The notes below the pieces were generated by a model. The model did no database searches, had not been told where the DNA came from, and saw only the letters and a list, made by a program, of their open reading frames with translations. Positions 1-6,316 of a stretch of DNA of 6,543 nucleotides are shown piece after piece (the first letter of the stretch is position 1; the number at the start of each line of letters is the position of its first letter). This DNA is from Bacteroides sp. (lineage in GTDB: Bacteria; Bacteroidota; Bacteroidia; Bacteroidales; SM23-62). The translations under genes and the position numbers were made by a program. The stretch is from positions 1-6,543 of the forward strand of contig JAUVKJ010000100.1 in the NCBI GenBank assembly GCA_030592145.1, given 5' to 3'.

Positions 1-573
1 ATCGAAAAAGTGGATGCCTATGTTGGTGGCGATACCGCCGGATTTCTGAAGATTGCCTTTCCAGGAATAATGGTACCAGTTGCCCCTGCTGGCAATGTAT
101 CTCAGGTCGATGTCGTAGATCCTGTCTTTGGGTCCGGCGAGGATCTTTTCCCTAAGGGCCATTATGGAGGGATGCAGCCTCAGTTGCAGGATATTGAAAA
201 CCTTTTTACCGGTTTCCTTCTCAAATTCCGACAGTCCATCGTAATTCCAGGGATTCAGTACAAGGGGTTTTTCGCAGATGGCATGTGCCTGGCTTTTCAG
301 GGCAAACCGTATATGGGAATCATGCAGGTAATTGGGAGAACAGATGCTGATATAATCTACCTTCATGCCTTCTCTCCGGAGTTTGTCAATATGTCTGTCA
401 AATCTTTCAAACTCAACGAAAAAATCTGCCTCCGGGAAATACGAGTCTATGATCCCCACACTATCGTTTATGTCGAGTGCCGCAACCAGGTTGTCTCCAG
501 TCTCCTTAATGGCCTTCAGGTGCCTGCCTGCAATGTAACCTCCCACGCCAATCAGGGCAAAGTTGTAGCTCAT
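1..573 (-). CDS. wbpB: UDP-N-acetyl-2-amino-2-deoxyglucuronate 3-dehydrogenase, Gfo/Idh/MocA family (partial, C-terminus beyond left edge)
   Basis: The first 191 codons are present; the rest runs off the left edge (the family is usually about 310-350 residues). Translation starts MSYNFALIGVGGYIAGRHLK, a Rossmann NAD-binding loop (G9, G11, G12). EKP follows at 101-103, the hallmark of Gfo/Idh/MocA oxidoreductases. KSGGIATNIGIHFFD ends the visible part, with Asn184 and His188. Lys102 and His188 align with the catalytic Lys/His pair described for WlbA. In the known pathway this cytoplasmic enzyme oxidises the 3-hydroxyl of UDP-GlcNAcA with NAD+, giving the 3-keto sugar that WbpE aminates. The ATG (573-571) overlaps the wbpD TGA (572-570) as ATGA, suggesting translational coupling. 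The sub-family call rests on the motif run GGIATNIGIHFFD plus the neighbours wbpD and wbpE. A GnnA-type oxidase for 3-amino lipid A is less likely because an acetyltransferase gene is present. Confidence 0.88.
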   Translation of the reverse strand, partial: MSYNFALIGVGGYIAGRHLKAIKETGDNLVAALDINDSVGIIDSYFPEADFFVEFERFDRHIDKLRREGMKVDYISICSPNYLHDSHIRFALKSQAHAICEKPLVLNPWNYDGLSEFEKETGKKVFNILQLRLHPSIMALREKILAGPKDRIYDIDLRYIASRGNWYHYSWKGNLQKSGGIATNIGIHFFD

Positions 574-1148
574 GTTTTTCTGACGCTTTCGTTTTTCAAT
601 TCGTATGTTTCTCCGCTTTCGGGACAAATGGCTGTGTTGTTACTGTCAAAATGGAGGCGATGCCCGTATTCACTCATCCAGCCAACCTGTTTCCCCGGGT
701 TTCCGACAACCAGGGCATGGGGCGGAACATCCCGGGTCACCACGGCGCCGGCCCCTATAAAGCAGAAGGCCCCGAGGGTATGTCCGCAAATAATGGTGGC
801 ATTGGCTCCTATAGTGGCCCCCTTCTGCACAAGTGTTTTCACATATTCATCCTTGCGTATTACGGCGGACCTTGGGTTGATAATGTTTGTAAAAACCATG
901 GAAGGTCCAAGAAATACGTCATCTTCGCAGATCACACCCGTGTATATCGAAATATTGTTCTGCACCTTGACGTTTTTACCCAGGATAACATCCGTTGAGA
1001 CAAGGACATTTTGTCCCAGGTTACAGTTTTCGCCCAGCCGGGCCCCGGACATAATATGGGTAAAATGCCAGATACGGCATCCCTTCCCGATCTGGCAGCC
1101 TTCGTCGATTACTGCGGTTTCATGTGCAAAATATTCCTTTTCCCCCAT
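570..1148 (-). CDS. wbpD: UDP-2-acetamido-3-amino-2,3-dideoxyglucuronate N-acetyltransferase (left-handed beta-helix)
   Basis: This 192-residue protein has the usual length of the WbpD/WlbB family. Hexapeptide-repeat rungs run from about residue 10 to 150, for example VIDEGCQIGKGCRIW, LGENCNLGQNVLV and ATIGANATIICGHTLGA, as expected for a trimeric left-handed beta-helix acyltransferase. Family signatures are VQNNISIYTGV (62-72), GPSMVFTN (81-88) and NPGKQVGWMSEYGHRL (150-165), followed by the C-terminal CPESGETYEL. It transfers acetyl from acetyl-CoA to the 3-amino group of the sugar made by WbpE, giving UDP-GlcNAc(3NAc)A in the cytoplasm. The start ATG at 1148 lies 5 bases after the wbpE stop. 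The stop overlaps the wbpB start. There is no Shine-Dalgarno sequence. Other sugar N-acetyltransferases of this fold are possible, but the signatures and the flanking genes agree on WbpD. Confidence 0.93.
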   Translation of the reverse strand: MGEKEYFAHETAVIDEGCQIGKGCRIWHFTHIMSGARLGENCNLGQNVLVSTDVILGKNVKVQNNISIYTGVICEDDVFLGPSMVFTNIINPRSAVIRKDEYVKTLVQKGATIGANATIICGHTLGAFCFIGAGAVVTRDVPPHALVVGNPGKQVGWMSEYGHRLHFDSNNTAICPESGETYELKNESVRKT

Positions 1149-1153
1149 AATTA

Positions 1154-2284
1154 TTATCGGTTTAGGAATTCCTTAATGTGATGGCAAATATATTCAATCT
1201 GTTCGGTTTCCAGTTCAGTATGCATAGGAATTGAAAAAACAGTTTTTGACATAGACTCTGTAACGGGGAAATCGCCTTCCCCGTAATTCAGGTGCCTGTA
1301 AGCCTTCTGTAAATGAAGAGACAGGGGATAATAGATCATGGCAGGGATATCTCTGGACCTGAGATAGTCGCACAGGTTATCACGCTCCGCTCCTTCGATG
1401 ATCAGGGTGTACTGGTGAAATATATGGGTTGACCAGCTTGCCCTGGCCGGTATCCTGAGCCGGGAGACACTTCCCAACAGGCGGTCATATGCCGCTGCCG
1501 CTTCCTGCCTTGCTGCATTAAAATCGTCGAGATACCTGAGTTTGACCCTGAGAATGGCAGCCTGGAGAGTATCCAGACGGGAATTCACGCCTACTTCTTC
1601 ATAATAGTACTTAACCCGGGATCCATGGTTTACAATGGTCCTGATCTGTACGTGCAGGTCCGGGTCACGGGTTATGATAGCCCCCCCGTCACCGTAGCAA
1701 CCAAGATTTTTCGAGGGAAAGAATGAGGCGCACCCGATTGTACCGATCGTCCCCGCTTTCATGCGTCGCGCATCGCTGAAAATATATTCTGCACCAATCG
1801 CCTGGGCAGTGTCTTCAATGACTTTCAGTCCATGTTTTCCGGCGATCTCCAGGATGCTTTCCATATCTGCACACTGTCCGAAAAGATGTACCGGGATAAT
1901 GGCCCTGGTTTTGTCCGATATGGCGGCTTCCAGCTGCAAGGGATCCAGGTTGAAGGTAAGGGGATCGATATCAACAAGGACCGGGACGAGCCGGAGCAGT
2001 TTGATCACTTCGATGCTCGCGATAAAGGAAAAAGGCGTGGTAATCACTTCATCTCCGGGTTCAAGGTCAATCGCCATCAGGGCTACCTGCAGGGCATCGG
2101 TGCCATTGCCACAGGGAATGACATGTTCCACATCAAGATATGCAGACAGTTCAGCACTGAAACTATGAACATCGGGGCCATTGATAAACGCGGTTGAATC
2201 AATGGCCTTTTGGATGGACTCGTCAATTTCGGTCCTCAAACGTACATATTGACGCTTAAGATCGACCATTCTGATAGGGTGCAT
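1154..2284 (-). CDS. wbpE: PLP-dependent UDP-3-keto-GlcNAcA aminotransferase (DegT/DnrJ/EryC1/StrS family)
   Basis: From ATG 2284 the protein has 376 residues, normal for the family. It begins MHPIRMVDLKRQY. PLP-site motifs are clear: GNGTDAL (60-66) for phosphate binding, EDTAQAIGA with Asp158 for the pyridine nitrogen, and SFFPSKNLGCYGDGGA with Lys192 as the Schiff-base lysine. The NSRLDTLQAAIL segment and the PMH near the C-terminus are also typical. SFFPSK-LGCYGDGGA and the GVNSRLDTLQAAIL run closely resemble Pseudomonas WbpE. The enzyme converts the 3-keto sugar from WbpB to the 3-amino sugar using glutamate. In Pseudomonas the alpha-ketoglutarate released helps WbpB recycle NAD+. The frame stays open upstream to a TTG at 2347, but that 21-residue addition (FFWSKAFYYL...) is not part of the family. 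ATG 2269 (MVDLKRQY) is an alternative start. This is the first gene of the wbpE-D-B unit. Confidence 0.92.
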   Translation of the reverse strand: MHPIRMVDLKRQYVRLRTEIDESIQKAIDSTAFINGPDVHSFSAELSAYLDVEHVIPCGNGTDALQVALMAIDLEPGDEVITTPFSFIASIEVIKLLRLVPVLVDIDPLTFNLDPLQLEAAISDKTRAIIPVHLFGQCADMESILEIAGKHGLKVIEDTAQAIGAEYIFSDARRMKAGTIGTIGCASFFPSKNLGCYGDGGAIITRDPDLHVQIRTIVNHGSRVKYYYEEVGVNSRLDTLQAAILRVKLRYLDDFNAARQEAAAAYDRLLGSVSRLRIPARASWSTHIFHQYTLIIEGAERDNLCDYLRSRDIPAMIYYPLSLHLQKAYRHLNYGEGDFPVTESMSKTVFSIPMHTELETEQIEYICHHIKEFLNR

Positions 2285-2306
2285 AGGTATATGGAATTTG
2301 AAAGTA

Positions 2307-2333
2307 CGAAGATAATAAAACGCTTTTGACCAA
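2307..2333 (-). promoter_or_regulatory. Weak candidate Bacteroidetes-type promoter for wbpE-D-B
   Basis: Reading the minus strand, TATCTTCG (2314-2307) matches the TAnnTTTG -7 consensus except for one base. A TTG (2333-2331) lies 16 bases upstream, slightly closer than the usual spacing. The box would give a leader of roughly 15-20 bases before ATG 2284. No better candidate is visible in front of wbpE. The call is tentative because such AT-rich matches arise by chance. Confidence 0.22.
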
Positions 2334-2372
2334 AAAAAAGTAACCAAAAATTCGGATGTACGTAGAATCTTC

Positions 2373-2399
2373 GTCTGATTTTAATTAAATTTGTCAGAC
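2373..2399. repeat. Inverted repeat GTCTGA / TCAGAC flanking an AT-rich palindrome (possible operator)
   Basis: Perfect 6-base arms, gtctga (2373-2378) and tcagac (2394-2399), bracket a 15-base AT-rich core. The core includes the 10-base palindrome TTTAATTAAA (2380-2389). The arms and the inner palindrome have centres about 1.5 bases apart, so they do not form one perfect dyad. The element covers the candidate -7 box of the SPOR-protein gene and ends 4 bases before its ATG. A regulator bound here could block that promoter. A chance origin in AT-rich DNA is also possible. Confidence 0.35.
2386..2393 (+). promoter_or_regulatory. Candidate -7 promoter box (TAAATTTG) for the SPOR-protein gene
   Basis: TAAATTTG matches the Bacteroidetes -7 consensus TAnnTTTG exactly. 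It ends only 10 bases before the ATG at 2404, so transcription would begin within a few bases of the start codon. No clear -33 TTG is present at the normal distance upstream. This could be a real promoter giving a nearly leaderless transcript, or a chance match with the true promoter further upstream. Confidence 0.35.
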
Positions 2400-2403
2400 T
2401 GAT

Positions 2404-3306
2404 ATGCTGATTGTGGATTTCGCAAAATACATAAAAGAATTACTCCTGCTGCACGATTGTGTGATTCTCCCGGGACTGGGAGGATTTGTTGCCAATTATA
2501 AACCGGCAGAGTTCAATCCGGCCCGGAATACCGCCAGCCCCCCCTCAAAACATATCCTTTTTAACCACAATCTTATTCACAACGACGGACTTCTTTATGC
2601 GTATGTTTCTGATGTTACGGATCACGGATATAAGGATGTGCAGGACATGGCCATCATTTATATTGACCGGATCCACAAAGAAACCCGCAAGGGGATGAAA
2701 TATGTTATCGATGGATTGGGTTATTTCTACCTTGATAAGGAGCGGCAGATCCAGTTCATGGAAGAGGCCGGGAACAATTTCCTGCTCGAATCCTACGGAT
2801 TGCCCTTCCTGCAGTACAGGGAATTTGAGAAATTTCCGAAACCGGAAACCTACCATTTACTGTCACCCGAAGCCAATCTCCTGGCCCGGCAGAGAAGAAT
2901 CCGCAGGTGGATCTACACTACGGCCGCTGCATGCCTGGTTGCCGCTATAGTACTCGTACCCGTCAGGACCGGTTATTTTGACCGGGCGGGGATCGATATT
3001 CCGACAGCAGACAGTTTTCAAAAAGAACAGCCGGTGCATGCAAAACCTCCCCCTGAATCGAAAACCCCGGTTGCTTCGGACACGGAAACGGAATATCATA
3101 TTGTGGTCGGCAGTTTCAGGGATTTCGGGAATGCAAGACAGCTACGCAACGAACTGGTGAGGGAAGGGCATAAGGCAAGGATCCTGTGCTCAGACAAGGG
3201 CTATTTCAGAGTATCTTCCGGCACGTATTCCGGACACAGCGAAGCTACAGGCCACCTGGCCACAGTTCGCAGGGATTACGAGAGTGCCTGGATGCTCAGC
3301 AACTGA
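2404..3306 (+). CDS. HU-CCDC81 / single-span membrane / SPOR-domain protein
   Basis: This 300-residue protein has three parts. Residues 1 to about 145 resemble the paired HU-like domains named HU-CCDC81 in Bacteroidetes: an opening helix YIKELLLLHDCVILPGLGGF, then FNHNLIHNDGLL at about 53-64 and VIDGLGYFYLD at 101-111. RQRRIRR (162-168) leads into a single hydrophobic span from Trp169 to Val187; by the positive-inside rule the N-terminus is cytoplasmic. A proline-rich linker (about 205-228) leads to a SPOR domain (about 229-300, YHIVVGSFRDFGNARQLRNEL...), which in other bacteria binds glycan strands lacking stem peptides, chiefly at the division septum. The protein could therefore link a cytoplasmic or DNA-side partner to the cell wall; that link is inference. 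No signal peptide is seen. The ATG at 2404 begins the conserved helix directly. The gene is divergent from wbpE and convergent with metG. Confidence 0.85.
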   Translation: MLIVDFAKYIKELLLLHDCVILPGLGGFVANYKPAEFNPARNTASPPSKHILFNHNLIHNDGLLYAYVSDVTDHGYKDVQDMAIIYIDRIHKETRKGMKYVIDGLGYFYLDKERQIQFMEEAGNNFLLESYGLPFLQYREFEKFPKPETYHLLSPEANLLARQRRIRRWIYTTAAACLVAAIVLVPVRTGYFDRAGIDIPTADSFQKEQPVHAKPPPESKTPVASDTETEYHIVVGSFRDFGNARQLRNELVREGHKARILCSDKGYFRVSSGTYSGHSEATGHLATVRRDYESAWMLSN

Positions 3307-3308
3307 AT

Positions 3309-5342
3309 CTACAAGACCGCTGAACCATTACTTGTTTCCTGATCAGGCCTTACAAATATCAACTTTCCGGAGGGGTCTTTCGCCAGCAAAACCATACCAT
3401 GAGATTCGATGCCGCGTATTTTCCGCGGGGCCAGGTTGGCAAGGATGGTAACCTGTTTACCCGGGAGATCTTCGGGTTTGAAGTATTCAGCGATACCTGA
3501 CACAACGGTCCTTTTATCGATCCCGGTATCAAGATCTAGTTTGATGAGCTTGTCGGTTTTAGGCACTTTCTCCGCAGACAGGATACGGGCAATCCGGATA
3601 TCCATCCTGCTGAACTCATCATAGGAGATCTCATCTTTTGCCGCTGGAAAACCGGCTTCCTTCATTTCGTTCATTTTTTTGCTGTTTTCAAGTTTGTCTA
3701 ACTGAACCTGGATGGCTTCATCCTCGATCTTGTCGAATAACAATTCCGGCCGGGCAATTTCATGTCCCACCCGCAGGAGATCCTTCTTTCCGATGTCTTT
3801 CCAGGCAACACCTTCCACATTGAGGAATCCGGCAAGCTTGCGGGATGAGAAGGGAAGGAAGGGTTCAATGATGGCGACCAGACTGGCCGTGATCTGCAGG
3901 GATGTGTAGAGAATGCTTTTAACACGGTCAGGATCCGTCTTGATGATCTTCCAGGGTTCGGAGTCTGCAAGGTGTTTATTCCCCAGGCGTGCCAGGTTCA
4001 TGGCTTCTTTCAGGGCTTCCCTGAAACGAAAATGATCCAGGTGGTTTTCAAGCCTCTCACGGTATGCGGCAATGCTGCTAAGTACCTCCAGGTCATACTT
4101 ATCCGGCACGGCCTGTCCGGGCACCTTTCCTGCGAAATATTTATGTGTCAGGACCAGGGTTCTGTGCACGAAATTCCCGAGAACGGCGACCAGTTCATTA
4201 TTGTTCCTGGCCTGGAAATCCTTCCATGTAAAATCATTGTCTTTTGCTTCAGGGGCATTTGCGCAGAGCACATAGCGAAGAACATCCTGCTTGTCCTTAA
4301 ACTCATCAAGGTATTCATGCAGCCATACCGCCCAGTTTCGGGAGGTGGAGATCTTATCGCCTTCAAGGTTCAGGAATTCATTTGCGGGCACATTTTCAGG
4401 GAGCACATAAGATCCTTCGACTTTCAGCATGGCCGGGAAAATGATGCAGTGAAACACGATGTTGTCCTTACCGATGAAATGGATCAATTTTGTATCCTTG
4501 CTCTTCCAGTAATCGGCCCAGTTTTTGGTCAGGTCCTTGGTTGCCGAGATATAGCCGATGGGTGCGTCGAACCAGACATAGAGGACCTTTCCTTTAACCC
4601 CTTCAATGGGAACAGGAATACCCCAGTCCAGATCCCGGGTCACGGCCCGTGCTTCGAGTCCACCGTCCAACCAGGATTTACATTGTCCGTAAACATTGCT
4701 TTTCCAGTGTTTGTTCTCCTCAAGGATCCATTTTTTGAGGAATCCTTCGTATTGGTCAAGGGGAAGATACCAGTGTTTCGTTTTTTTCAGGACCGGTACG
4801 CTTCCGCTGATGGTTGATTTGGGATTGATCAGGTCCATGGCCGCCAGGGAAGAACCGCACTGCTCGCACTGGTCCCCATAGGCCCTGTCATAATTGCATT
4901 TCGGACAGGTTCCGGTAATGTAGCGGTCGGCCAGGAATTGCCCGGCACCGGGATCGAAATACTGTTCTGTCTCCTTTTCTGTAAACTCGCCCCGGTCGTA
5001 CAGGGTTTTAAAAAACTCAGAGGCTGTTTTATGGTGTGTCGGGTGGCTGGTGCGGTGGTAAATGTCGAACTGTATCCCGAAACGTTCGAAAGAATCCTTG
5101 TTCATCTGGTGATACAGGTCAACGACCTGCTGGGGGGAGATCCCTTCCTGTCTTGCTTTGATGGTGATGGGTACGCCATGTTCGTCGGAGCCACAGATGA
5201 AAATAATATCTTCACCCTTAAGGCGGAGGTAGCGGGAATATATATCTGCCGGAATGTAAACCCCGGCCAGGTGTCCGATATGCACCGGGCCGTTGGCATA
5301 GGGAAGCGCAGCTGTAATGAGATTTCTTTTGTACTTTTTCAT
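3309..5342 (-). CDS. metG: Methionyl-tRNA synthetase with C-terminal tRNA-binding domain
   Basis: From ATG 5342 the protein has 677 residues and charges tRNA-Met with methionine in the cytoplasm. The class I Rossmann fold opens with [19 protein letters not shown], with HIGH at 21-24. A four-cysteine zinc knuckle follows (Cys146, 149, 159, 162, in CPKCNYD and CEQCG). The catalytic loop is KISTS (330-334), a variant of KMSKS, followed by [11 protein letters not shown]. The anticodon-binding helical domain spans about 375-540, and an EMAP-II/Trbp-like tRNA-binding domain (about 572-677), usually a dimerisation unit, closes the protein. The full set of domains indicates an intact gene. The frame can be extended to a TTG at 5351, adding only MSN, but [18 protein letters not shown] is the better start. 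The stop codon lies 2 bases from that of the convergent SPOR gene. Confidence 0.97.
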   Translation of the reverse strand: MKKYKRNLITAALPYANGPVHIGHLAGVYIPADIYSRYLRLKGEDIIFICGSDEHGVPITIKARQEGISPQQVVDLYHQMNKDSFERFGIQFDIYHRTSHPTHHKTASEFFKTLYDRGEFTEKETEQYFDPGAGQFLADRYITGTCPKCNYDRAYGDQCEQCGSSLAAMDLINPKSTISGSVPVLKKTKHWYLPLDQYEGFLKKWILEENKHWKSNVYGQCKSWLDGGLEARAVTRDLDWGIPVPIEGVKGKVLYVWFDAPIGYISATKDLTKNWADYWKSKDTKLIHFIGKDNIVFHCIIFPAMLKVEGSYVLPENVPANEFLNLEGDKISTSRNWAVWLHEYLDEFKDKQDVLRYVLCANAPEAKDNDFTWKDFQARNNNELVAVLGNFVHRTLVLTHKYFAGKVPGQAVPDKYDLEVLSSIAAYRERLENHLDHFRFREALKEAMNLARLGNKHLADSEPWKIIKTDPDRVKSILYTSLQITASLVAIIEPFLPFSSRKLAGFLNVEGVAWKDIGKKDLLRVGHEIARPELLFDKIEDEAIQVQLDKLENSKKMNEMKEAGFPAAKDEISYDEFSRMDIRIARILSAEKVPKTDKLIKLDLDTGIDKRTVVSGIAEYFKPEDLPGKQVTILANLAPRKIRGIESHGMVLLAKDPSGKLIFVRPDQETSNGSAVL

Positions 5343-5348
5343 GTTGGA

Positions 5349-5356
5349 CAAAGATA
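5349..5356 (-). promoter_or_regulatory. Candidate -7 promoter box (TATCTTTG) for metG
   Basis: On the minus strand TATCTTTG is an exact TAnnTTTG match ending 6 bases before the ATG at 5342. No TTG is found at the usual -33 distance. If used, it would give an almost leaderless metG transcript. It lies in the 50-base spacer shared with the divergent carboxypeptidase gene, which leaves little room for other control sites. I see no T-box-like leader. Confidence 0.38.
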
Positions 5357-5392
5357 ATGGTCATTTGCGAAAAAAATACGTAATTTAAGACA

Positions 5393-6304
5393 ATGATGCA
5401 GCTTCCTCCATATTTAAGTACCGGCGACAGGGTGGGCATTACGGCTCCAGCCCGCTGGGTGGGCAAAAAAGACATGGAATTTTTTATCGGGGCCCTGGAG
5501 GAGGAAGGATGGATGGTGGAATCAGGTTCTATTTATTGCCGGCATCACCAGTTTTCAGGCAGCGATGAGGACCGGCTCAGGGATCTTCAGTCCATGCTGG
5601 ACGACCCGGAGATAAAAGCCGTTTTCTGTGCCCGCGGAGGATACGGCACCGTGAGGCTTCTGGACGGGATCGACCTAAATGCATTTGCCAGGTATCCGAA
5701 ATGGATTGCAGGCTTCAGCGACATCACGGCCCTTCATTCCTGCATTCTGATGAAGATCGGTACGGCCGTGCTGCACAGTGCCATGCCCTATACCCTCAGG
5801 GATGCCGCAGGGAAGGGAGATCCCGGCCTGGAAAGCCTTTTCAGGGCATTGCGGGGAGAATTTCCACACTACGATTTATACCCTGATGCCCTGAACAGAA
5901 GCGGCCGGGGCAGGGGCATCCTGTTGGGAGGTAACCTTTCTGTACTGTACAGCCTGACAGGTACTTCCTACCAGATTCCGACAAGAGACGCCATACTATT
6001 CCTGGAAGATGTAGACGAATACCTGTACCATATTGACCGGATGATGCAGAACCTTAAAATGGCAGGTATGCTGGAACACCTGAATGGACTTATCATCGGA
6101 AGTATGAGCGATATGCACGACAATGAAGTTCCGTACGGAAAAAGTGCATATGAGATCATCCGGGAGGTTACAGAGCCCTATGAGTTCCCGGTCTGCTTTG
6201 GATTTCCGGCCGGGCACCAGGATCCCAACCTTGCCCTGGTCTTGGGCCGGGAAGTTGTCCTGGAAGTCGAAAAAGGCGGCTGCCGCATGGAATATATCCA
6301 ATAA
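5393..6304 (+). CDS. LD-carboxypeptidase, peptidase family S66 (LdcA/MccF type)
   Basis: This 303-residue protein has the normal length for family S66. The N-terminal domain includes STGDRVGITAPA (9-20), CARGGYGTVRLL (79-90) and GFSDITALHS (107-116), which holds the nucleophile Ser109. The C-terminal domain carries Glu205 in LFLEDVDEYLYHIDRM and His275 in GFPAGHQDPNLAL. Together these are the Ser-Glu-His triad of the family, and all three are present. Characterised LdcA enzymes remove the terminal D-alanine from cytoplasmic murein tetrapeptides during peptidoglycan recycling; MccF relatives instead cleave microcin C-like compounds. No signal peptide is visible, so it should be cytoplasmic. 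Recycling is the default role, but substrate cannot be read from sequence. The gene starts ATGATG at 5393; the second ATG is equally possible. It is divergent from metG and followed after 12 bases by a yraN-like gene, probably in one transcript. Confidence 0.92.
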   Translation: MMQLPPYLSTGDRVGITAPARWVGKKDMEFFIGALEEEGWMVESGSIYCRHHQFSGSDEDRLRDLQSMLDDPEIKAVFCARGGYGTVRLLDGIDLNAFARYPKWIAGFSDITALHSCILMKIGTAVLHSAMPYTLRDAAGKGDPGLESLFRALRGEFPHYDLYPDALNRSGRGRGILLGGNLSVLYSLTGTSYQIPTRDAILFLEDVDEYLYHIDRMMQNLKMAGMLEHLNGLIIGSMSDMHDNEVPYGKSAYEIIREVTEPYEFPVCFGFPAGHQDPNLALVLGREVVLEVEKGGCRMEYIQ

Positions 6305-6316
6305 TATGAAGAATGG

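Noticed and set aside
10..1176. A 388-codon open frame on the plus strand.
   Set aside because: It lies antisense to wbpB and wbpD, spans their boundary, and shows no recognisable domain. The opposite strand encodes two well-defined families in this interval.
2285..2347. An N-terminal extension of WbpE from a TTG at 2347.
   Set aside because: The extra residues (FFWSKAFYYLRTF...) are not part of the aminotransferase family. They would place translation across the likely promoter. ATG 2284 gives the family length.
2326..2350. The A-rich run near 2332-2350 as a terminator tract.
   Set aside because: No GC-rich stem precedes it on either strand, and both flanking genes start, rather than end, here.
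3972..4817. A 281-codon plus-strand open frame inside metG.
   Set aside because: It is the mirror of the MetRS coding frame and has no recognisable domain or start region. MetRS motifs run unbroken through this interval on the other strand.
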